NCBI RefSeq assembly: GCF_000014565.1
Contig: NC_008268.1
Coordinates: 6,948,501-7,012,500, forward strand
Length of the DNA stretch: 64,000 nt
Source of the DNA: Rhodococcus jostii RHA1
GTDB lineage: Bacteria; Actinomycetota; Actinomycetes; Mycobacteriales; Mycobacteriaceae
Direction: 5' to 3'
The stretch's first letter is position 1. The number at the start of each line of letters is the position of its first letter. The translations under genes were made by a program, and so were the position numbers. Shown here one piece after another: positions 59,050 to 64,000 of this stretch. The notes beneath the pieces were generated by a model. The model was not told the origin of the DNA. It did no database searches and saw only the letters and a list, made by a program, of their open reading frames with translations.

Positions 59050-60027
59050 ATCACACCGACGGATTCCCCGGACCCGACCCCGCCCCTCACCGTCGCCGAC
59101 GTCGGCGAGTTCGCCGTGATCGGCCGAGCGGTGCAGGGCCGGGTGCAGCCCCCGTCCACTCTGATCGGCCCCGGCGACGACGCCGCCCTGGTCCGAGCGG
59201 ACGACGGCCGGGTGGCGGTGTCCGCCGACATGCTGGTGCAGGACAGGCACTTTCGGCTCGACTGGTCGTCCCCACGCGATGTGGGCCGCAAGGCGGTGGC
59301 ACAGAATGCGGCCGACGTCGCGGCGATGGGGGCGCGGCCCACGGCCTTCCTGGTCTCCCTCGGTCTCCCGCCGGACACGTCGATCGACGTGGCGGACGGC
59401 ATCTCGGCGGCAATCGGGGAAAGCGCCGAGGAACTCGGGGCCGGCGTCGTGGGCGGTGATCTCGTGCAGGCCGGACAGGTCGTGATTTCCGTCACCGTCC
59501 TCGGTGATCTCGGTGGCAGAAGCCCGATCCGGCGGTCGGGCGCGCGGCCCGGCGACGTCGTCGCGGTGGCCGGCGAACTCGGCCGGTCGGCGGCCGGTCT
59601 CGCGCTGCTGCTCGGCGGGTCCTCGGATTTCCCGGACCTGCTCGCCGCGCATCGAGTCCCCACTCCGCCGTACTCCGCCGCCTGGGCCGCCGCGGACGGG
59701 GGCGCCCACGCGATGACCGACATCTCCGACGGGCTCCTCGCCGACCTCGGTCACATCTGTGACGCCTCCGGCGTCGGAATGTCCCTCACCCGATCCGACC
59801 TGGCCGTCTCACCCGAACTGGTGTCGGCAGCGAAGGTTCTCGGCGTCGACCACTGGGAATGGGTGCTCACCGGGGGAGAGGACCACGGTTTCGCCGCCAC
59901 CTTCCCCGCCGCCGTCCCGCTCCCGGCGGGGTGGACCGCGATCGGCGCGGTGCACGACGGGTCCGGCATCTCGGTCGACGGCGAGACCTGGCCGGGGGCC
60001 GGCGGCTGGCAGAGTTTCTCGGTATAG
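59050..60027 (+). CDS. thiL: Thiamine-monophosphate kinase
   Basis: 325 residues if started at ATC 59050. PurM-like fold: [52 protein letters not shown] and [12 protein letters not shown] are all conserved, giving ATP/Mg and thiamine phosphate sites. It makes thiamine diphosphate. The conserved GEFAVI block lies before the first ordinary start (GTG 59116), and no ATG, GTG or TTG exists in frame back to the stop at 58972. A GGAGG sits 6 bases before ATC 59050, so ATC is the likely initiation codon. The alternative is GTG 59116 with loss of that block. Confidence 0.85.
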   Translation: MTPTDSPDPTPPLTVADVGEFAVIGRAVQGRVQPPSTLIGPGDDAALVRADDGRVAVSADMLVQDRHFRLDWSSPRDVGRKAVAQNAADVAAMGARPTAFLVSLGLPPDTSIDVADGISAAIGESAEELGAGVVGGDLVQAGQVVISVTVLGDLGGRSPIRRSGARPGDVVAVAGELGRSAAGLALLLGGSSDFPDLLAAHRVPTPPYSAAWAAADGGAHAMTDISDGLLADLGHICDASGVGMSLTRSDLAVSPELVSAAKVLGVDHWEWVLTGGEDHGFAATFPAAVPLPAGWTAIGAVHDGSGISVDGETWPGAGGWQSFSV

Positions 60028-60030
60028 GTT
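60025..60030 (+). promoter_or_regulatory. -10 box (TAGGTT, with TATAGG overlapping) before the gamma-CA gene
   Basis: The hexamer ends 6 bases before ATG 60037 and overlaps the end of thiL. Confidence 0.4.
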
Positions 60031-60036
60031 GCACGC

Positions 60037-60558
60037 ATGGCTATCTACGCGCTCGGGGACCGCGAACCCGACATCCATCCGGACGCCTACGTCCATCCCG
60101 ACGCCGTGGTGATCGGGAACGTGACCCTGGCGGCAGGCACCTCGGTGTGGCCGCAGGCCGTGCTCCGCGCCGACTACGGCACCATCACCGTCGGCGCCGA
60201 CACGAACATCCAGGACGGCACCGTGATCCATTGCACGATGATCGATCCCACCGTCATCGGCACGGGGTGCGTCGTCGGTCACGCGGCGCACATCGAGGGA
60301 TCCACGATCGGCGACCACTGCCTGATCGCCTCCGGTTCGGTCGTTCTCAACGGTTCGGTCATCGGCGCCGGTTCGGTCGTCGGTGCCGGCGCCGTCGTTC
60401 CGTTCAAATTCGAGGTTCCGCCGCGGAGCATGGCGCTCGGCGTCCCCGCGAAGATCCGGCAGGGCTACGAGGTTCCCGAGGGGCACCTCGAGATGAACGT
60501 AAAGATGTACGCCGCGAACGCGGCCTACTACCGCGACTCGCTGCGCAGGCTCGACTGA
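60037..60558 (+). CDS. Gamma-carbonic-anhydrase-like hexapeptide-repeat protein
   Basis: 173 residues. The left-handed beta-helix runs through [48 protein letters not shown], then [24 protein letters not shown]. His residues in [16 protein letters not shown] are the metal ligands of the gamma-class/YrdA-PaaY family. A C-terminal helix ([17 protein letters not shown]) completes it. Carbonic anhydrase activity is not certain for this subfamily. The stop overlaps the ung start by one base. Confidence 0.88.
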   Translation: MAIYALGDREPDIHPDAYVHPDAVVIGNVTLAAGTSVWPQAVLRADYGTITVGADTNIQDGTVIHCTMIDPTVIGTGCVVGHAAHIEGSTIGDHCLIASGSVVLNGSVIGAGSVVGAGAVVPFKFEVPPRSMALGVPAKIRQGYEVPEGHLEMNVKMYAANAAYYRDSLRRLD

Positions 60559-61232
60559 TGGCGGCGCCGCTGGCGGACCTCGTCGAGGCCGGATGGGCAG
60601 ACGCACTCGAACCGGTGTCCGGACGGATCGCGGAGATGGGCGAGTTCCTGCGCGCGGAAATCGCCGACGGGCGTGAGTACCTTCCCGCCGGAGAGAACGT
60701 CCTGAGGGCGTTCACCCACCCGTTCTCCGAGGTCAAGGTCCTGATCGTGGGTCAGGACCCGTACCCCACACCCGGTCACGCGGTCGGTCTCAGCTTCTCG
60801 GTGGCTCCGGACGTGCGCCCCGTCCCGCGCAGCCTCGGCAACATCTTCACCGAATACAGCAAGGACCTCGGCCACGAGACGCCCACCACCGGGGACCTCA
60901 CCCCGTGGTCGCGTCAGGGAGTGCTTCTGCTGAACAGGGTTCTCACCGTGCAGCCCGGACTCCCGGCCTCACACCGGAAGAAGGGCTGGGAGGCGGTGAC
61001 CGAGCAGGCCATTCGCGCTCTCGTGGCGCGCCCCGAACCCCTCGTCGCAATTCTGTGGGGCCGGGACGCATCCACGTTGAAACCGATGCTCGGCGACGTG
61101 CCGACGATCGAGTCGGCGCATCCCTCACCGCTGTCCGCGTCGCGCGGATTCTTCGGTTCGCGGCCGTTCAGCCGCGCGAACGAACTCCTCGACGGCCTGG
61201 GCGCCGAACCGGTGAACTGGCAGCTGCCGTAA
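60558..61232 (+). CDS. ung: Uracil-DNA glycosylase
   Basis: 224 residues, family 1. The water-activating Asp67 is in [20 protein letters not shown] (quoted as [17 protein letters not shown]), and the DNA-intercalating loop is [28 protein letters not shown] is the uracil-binding strand. It removes uracil from DNA at the start of base-excision repair. ATG 60558 overlaps the previous stop (TGATG). The final codons run to 61232. By synteny it is Rv2976c. Confidence 0.97.
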   Translation: MAAPLADLVEAGWADALEPVSGRIAEMGEFLRAEIADGREYLPAGENVLRAFTHPFSEVKVLIVGQDPYPTPGHAVGLSFSVAPDVRPVPRSLGNIFTEYSKDLGHETPTTGDLTPWSRQGVLLLNRVLTVQPGLPASHRKKGWEAVTEQAIRALVARPEPLVAILWGRDASTLKPMLGDVPTIESAHPSPLSASRGFFGSRPFSRANELLDGLGAEPVNWQLP

Positions 61233-61247
61233 ACGGCGAATTTCCTT

Positions 61248-61311
61248 ACTGCACAGACGAGAAGTCGGCACGCCGTTTCACTGCACAGACGAGAAGTCGG
61301 CACGCCGTTTC
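61248..61311. repeat. 32-base perfect tandem duplication at the 3' end of the crotonase gene
   Basis: Bases 61248-61279 and 61280-61311 are identical. The unit holds the last 10 codons of the crotonase gene. The junction creates the current TGA stop, while the outer copy, now beyond the gene, still ends in TAA. Confidence 0.95.
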
Positions 61312-62066
61312 TCGACGAAGGCGTCGACGCCCTCGCGTCCCACCGGGCTGTCGGCCGCGGTGGCGATCGACGCGGCCTCCGCGTCGAGTTGCTCGGCGAG
61401 CGTGCGATATCGGGAGGCGCGCACGAGCGTCTTGATCCCCGAGTAGGACGGCGTCGGGCCGGCCGCGAGGGTGCGGGCCAGCCGAAGCGCCTCGTCCTGG
61501 ACGACGTCGTCGCCGACGAGGCGGCTGAGGATGCCCAGGCGGACGGCCTCGTCACCGCTGAGAACGGCATCGGTGATCAGAATCTCGCGCGCCCGGGCGT
61601 CGCCGACGATGCGCGGGAGGGTCCACGACATGCCGCCGTCCGGGGTGAAGCCGATGGAAGGGTAGGCCGGGCGCAGCTTGGTGCCCGGGCCGCCGATGGC
61701 GACATCCGTCAGGCACACGAGGCTCATGCCGGCGCCCGCTGCCCACCCGTGAACACCGGCGATCACCGGAACGGTCACGGCGTCGAGCGCACGAACGAAT
61801 TCGTGGAACACGCGCGCCACCTCGGCGACGTATTCGCTTCGCACCGGTGCGGACGCGAAGGCGTGGACGTTGCCGCCCGCGCAGAAGTTCGGGCCCTCCC
61901 CGACGAGAAGGACGCTGCCGATTCGGTCACCGACTGCTTCGAGTGCCCGGGCACCCTGCACCATGCCCTCGCCGTCCAGCGAGGTGCCGTTCTCCGCCGT
62001 CGCGATCGTGATGCGCAGGACGCCGTCTTCGAGCTGTACTTTGCTGAGTCCATCGAGAGAAGTCAC
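61278..62066 (-). CDS. Enoyl-CoA hydratase/isomerase family protein
   Basis: 262 residues, complete crotonase fold. The oxyanion-hole segments are PNFCAGGNVHAF and HGWAAGAGMSLVCLTDVA. The typical catalytic Glu in the first site is replaced (Gly-Met around GAGMSL, with TPDGGMSWTLPR after), so a hydratase, isomerase or other acyl-CoA role is open. The C-terminus is VDAFVEKRRADFSSV, the usual FxEKRxPxF type. The gene ends within a recent tandem duplication. It stands alone between ung and rpmB. Confidence 0.88.
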   Translation of the reverse strand: MTSLDGLSKVQLEDGVLRITIATAENGTSLDGEGMVQGARALEAVGDRIGSVLLVGEGPNFCAGGNVHAFASAPVRSEYVAEVARVFHEFVRALDAVTVPVIAGVHGWAAGAGMSLVCLTDVAIGGPGTKLRPAYPSIGFTPDGGMSWTLPRIVGDARAREILITDAVLSGDEAVRLGILSRLVGDDVVQDEALRLARTLAAGPTPSYSGIKTLVRASRYRTLAEQLDAEAASIATAADSPVGREGVDAFVEKRRADFSSVQ

Positions 62067-62151
62067 CGTTGCACCTTACGTGGGCCCCCGCCGGGGCCCG
62101 ACGTGCCCCGATGCGCTGCGACGACGCCGAATCGGACAGGTGTGGCGACAT

Positions 62152-62192
62152 AAAAAAACTGCGCCCCCGACACCTAAGTGTCGGGGGCGCAG
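62152..62192 (-). terminator. Intrinsic terminator after rpmB
   Basis: A 15-bp perfect stem (62159-62173 with 62178-62192) around CTAA. Read on the minus strand it is followed by seven T (complement of 62152-62158). It lies 22 bases after the rpmB stop. Confidence 0.9.
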
Positions 62193-62214
62193 TGACATCG
62201 CACGCAGCGTCGGG

Positions 62215-62406
62215 TCAGCCCCGAGCAACCTTTCCAGCCTTCAGGCAGGAGGTGCAGACGTTGACCTTCCGGGTGTTTCCGGGGGCAACCTCGGCACGAA
62301 CAGTCTGAATGTTCGGGTTCCAGCGACGGTTGGTACGCCGGTGCGAGTGCGAGACCGACTTACCGAAGCCGGGCCCCTTGGCGCATACGTCGCAGACGGC
62401 AGCCAT
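62215..62406 (-). CDS. rpmB: 50S ribosomal protein L28, zinc-binding (C+) form
   Basis: 63 residues. [20 protein letters not shown] begins L28, with [15 protein letters not shown] in the core. Two Cys-x-x-Cys pairs (Cys5/Cys8 and Cys51/Cys54, the latter in [12 protein letters not shown]) form the zinc ribbon of C+ paralogs. Bacteria often have a second, zinc-free copy induced under zinc limitation, but none is in this window. ATG 62406. Divergent from the DhaL-domain gene, as in many actinobacteria where rpmB lies near recG. Confidence 0.96.
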   Translation of the reverse strand: MAAVCDVCAKGPGFGKSVSHSHRRTNRRWNPNIQTVRAEVAPGNTRKVNVCTSCLKAGKVARG

Positions 62407-62579
62407 AGTCGCGAACTCCTTCAAGATAGTGAACTGTGAAATTTGCTGGCCTCGTGGAGACAGGACACAGCAAGCGCGCCCTGTACGAGGCAACCGTGCA
62501 AGAGTAGCCGCTCGAGTGCGGATTGGCCAAACCCGGTCCCGAAGCGCTCGGACCGCGGGCCCGATCATCGTCCCCCGAC

Positions 62580-62585
62580 TAGTCT
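62580..62585 (+). promoter_or_regulatory. -10 box (TAGTCT) of the DhaL-domain gene
   Basis: A TAnnnT hexamer about 32-38 bases before the start, followed by an RBS-like GGAGAGG (62611-62617). Confidence 0.4.
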
Positions 62586-62617
62586 GACGGCACCTTCCCA
62601 TTCCCTGGCCGGAGAGG

Positions 62618-64000
62618 ATGACAGTGGCCCCTGAGCTCCCGATGGACGGGCGAGTCCTCGAATCGTGGGCGCGGACCGCCGTCGCGGGTCTGGAAAAGCG
62701 GTGCGAGGAGATCAACAGCCTCAACGTCTTTCCGATCCCGGACTCCGACACGGGCACCAATCTGCTGTTCACGATGCGTGCGGCGCTGGGTGCGATCGAC
62801 GAGTTCGCGGGCAGCGGCACCAAGGACGTCCGGCAGGTGGCCATCGCCCTGGCTCGGGGCGCGGTCGCCGGCGCGCGCGGGAACTCCGGGGTGATCCTGT
62901 CCCAGGTGCTGCGAGGGATTGCGGAAGCAGCCGTTACCCCCGCCGTCGACACCAGGACCGTCCGGACCGGGCTGCTGATGGCCACCAACCTGGTGACGGA
63001 CGCGGTGAGCTACCTGGTGGAGGGGACCATCGTCACCGTGCTGCGCTGCGCCGCCGACGCCGCGGCGGAGTATCCGGACGAGGCGCCGATCGCGGTCACG
63101 GCCCGCGCAGCCGCGGATGCGGCGGCGTCCGCGCTCACCAGGACGCCGTCGCAACTCGAGGTGCTCGGCACCGCAGGCGTCGTCGATGCGGGAGGACTCG
63201 GCCTCGTCGTGATCCTCGACGCTCTCGTCACAGCGGTGACGGGGGCACCGCCCGATCGCGCACCGATCGCGCTCCACGTTCCGCGCCGCACCCCGTCCAG
63301 GCATCGCGCAGAGCTCGTCCCCGTTTCCGCGCCGCCCGCGTCGCAGGGCCCGCACGCGCATCCGGGACCCGGACCCGACTGCGACGAGGGTTCGGATCAG
63401 GATTTCGAGGTGATGTACCTGGTCGCGGAGTCCGACGAGGACCGCATGGCGGAGTTGCGCACCACGCTGAACGCCCTCGGGGACTCGATCGTGATCGTCG
63501 GCGACGGCGGCGGAGGCTGGTCGGTGCACGTGCACTGCACGGACGCGGGCGCAGCCGTGGAGGCCGGCCTCTCGGCGGGACGCATCCACGGAATCCGGGT
63601 CAGCAGCTTCCTCGTGGATGCGCGGGACCAGGGGTTGCTCGTTCCACCGGTCCGGACCCGGCCGGATCAGGGGGAGCGGGGAATCGTCGCCGTCGTGGCC
63701 GGTGACGGTGCCGCCGAACTATTCGCTAGCGAGGGCGCGACAGTCCTCCGATGCGACGACGCCCCCGTCACCCGGGCCCAGCTCCTCGGCATCATCAGGC
63801 AGATGGGACGCACCGAGGTGCTCGTCCTCCCCAACGGCGCGCTGACGGCGCAGGAACTCGTCGCGGTCAGTGCCGCGGCGAGGGACGCCCGGCACGAGGT
63901 CCTGCTGCTCGCGACGTCCGCGATGGTGCAGGGACTCGCGTCCCTGGCGGTGCACGACCCCGAGCGTGAGGCGGTGGACGACGCCTTCGCGATGTCGGAG
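62618..64000 (+). CDS. DhaL (DAK2)-domain protein of the Rv2974c type, partial at window end
   Basis: 461 codons are visible and the frame is open at the end. The DAK2/DhaL domain begins [20 protein letters not shown] with [20 protein letters not shown] (quoted as [13 protein letters not shown]), the Mg/ADP-binding Asp cluster. [14 protein letters not shown] and [13 protein letters not shown] are also conserved. The C-terminal part resembles the DegV-like/phosphatase-like half of these proteins. The family is the DAK-phosphatase (fatty-acid kinase A-like) type. ATG 62618 was used. GTG 62624 has better RBS spacing (6 bases) and is an alternative start. Function is uncertain. recG follows it in relatives. 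Confidence 0.88.
   Translation, partial: MTVAPELPMDGRVLESWARTAVAGLEKRCEEINSLNVFPIPDSDTGTNLLFTMRAALGAIDEFAGSGTKDVRQVAIALARGAVAGARGNSGVILSQVLRGIAEAAVTPAVDTRTVRTGLLMATNLVTDAVSYLVEGTIVTVLRCAADAAAEYPDEAPIAVTARAAADAAASALTRTPSQLEVLGTAGVVDAGGLGLVVILDALVTAVTGAPPDRAPIALHVPRRTPSRHRAELVPVSAPPASQGPHAHPGPGPDCDEGSDQDFEVMYLVAESDEDRMAELRTTLNALGDSIVIVGDGGGGWSVHVHCTDAGAAVEAGLSAGRIHGIRVSSFLVDARDQGLLVPPVRTRPDQGERGIVAVVAGDGAAELFASEGATVLRCDDAPVTRAQLLGIIRQMGRTEVLVLPNGALTAQELVAVSAAARDARHEVLLLATSAMVQGLASLAVHDPEREAVDDAFAMSE

Noticed and set aside
59116..59118. GTG 59116 as the thiL start
   Set aside because: It would remove the conserved GEFAVI block and has no RBS; the GGAGG lies far upstream at 59039.

Overview
The window looks like a piece of core chromosome from a high-G+C member of the Mycobacteriales, most likely a Rhodococcus. 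The reasons are the codon use, the frequent GTG starts, 4-base ATGA/GTGA gene overlaps, mycobacterial-type products (an HU with a long Lys/Ala tail, a Nudix plus phosphatase MutT1, FbiD, LppZ- and Cfp6-like proteins) and the gene order. From memory, that order runs closely parallel (inverted) to M. tuberculosis Rv3039c to Rv2974c. No database search was possible. I see no insertion sequence, prophage, CRISPR array or rRNA. Two tRNA genes are present.

Layout. 1-8.6 kb: the end of a crotonase gene, two methyltransferases, a PQQ-propeller lipoprotein, and a hexapeptide transferase with a divergent-strand three-gene operon (methyltransferase, GH57 enzyme, GT4 glycosyltransferase). These resemble the mycobacterial methylglucose-lipopolysaccharide locus. 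8.8-20 kb: etfB-etfA behind a palindromic operator, an ornithine-lipid-type acyltransferase pair, iscS-mnmA-core MetE (overlapping genes), ligA, a GNAT protein, an ACT protein and an ABM/membrane protein. 20-28.6 kb: gatC-gatA, then an inserted block (membrane alpha/beta hydrolase, secreted phospholipase A2 with a C-terminal anchor, and a divergent DesK/NarL-type two-component system), then pfkA and gatB. 28.7-35.2 kb: LppZ-like lipoprotein, DoxX protein, APC amino-acid permease, ilvD and a PH-domain membrane protein.

35.2-49.6 kb is a branched-chain amino-acid and serine region: ilvB-ilvN-ilvC behind a leader-peptide attenuator, serA, leuB, an MFS transporter, an FAH-family enzyme, gltX, tRNA-Gln and tRNA-Glu, a DUF5302 small protein, a PPOX/F420-type protein, and an IclR (LtbR-like) regulator divergent from leuC-leuD. 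49.7-64 kb: hupB with a 90-base internal tandem duplication, ppk-mutT1, fbiD, gpsA, a cystathionine-lyase-type enzyme, ddl, DUF3515 and stand-alone AsnC-domain genes, thiL (apparently starting at ATC), a gamma-carbonic-anhydrase-like protein, ung, a crotonase, rpmB and the start of a DhaL-domain gene that runs off the window.

Regulation that can be read directly includes many -10 hexamers (TAnnnT) placed 6-8 bases before a start codon, which is the signature of leaderless mRNAs. There are also strong hairpin terminators between convergent genes, a TetR-like palindrome before etfB, and a complete attenuator before ilvB. That attenuator has a -35/-10 promoter, a leaderless 15-residue leader peptide rich in Leu/Val/Ile, a competing stem, and a terminator hairpin followed by six T.
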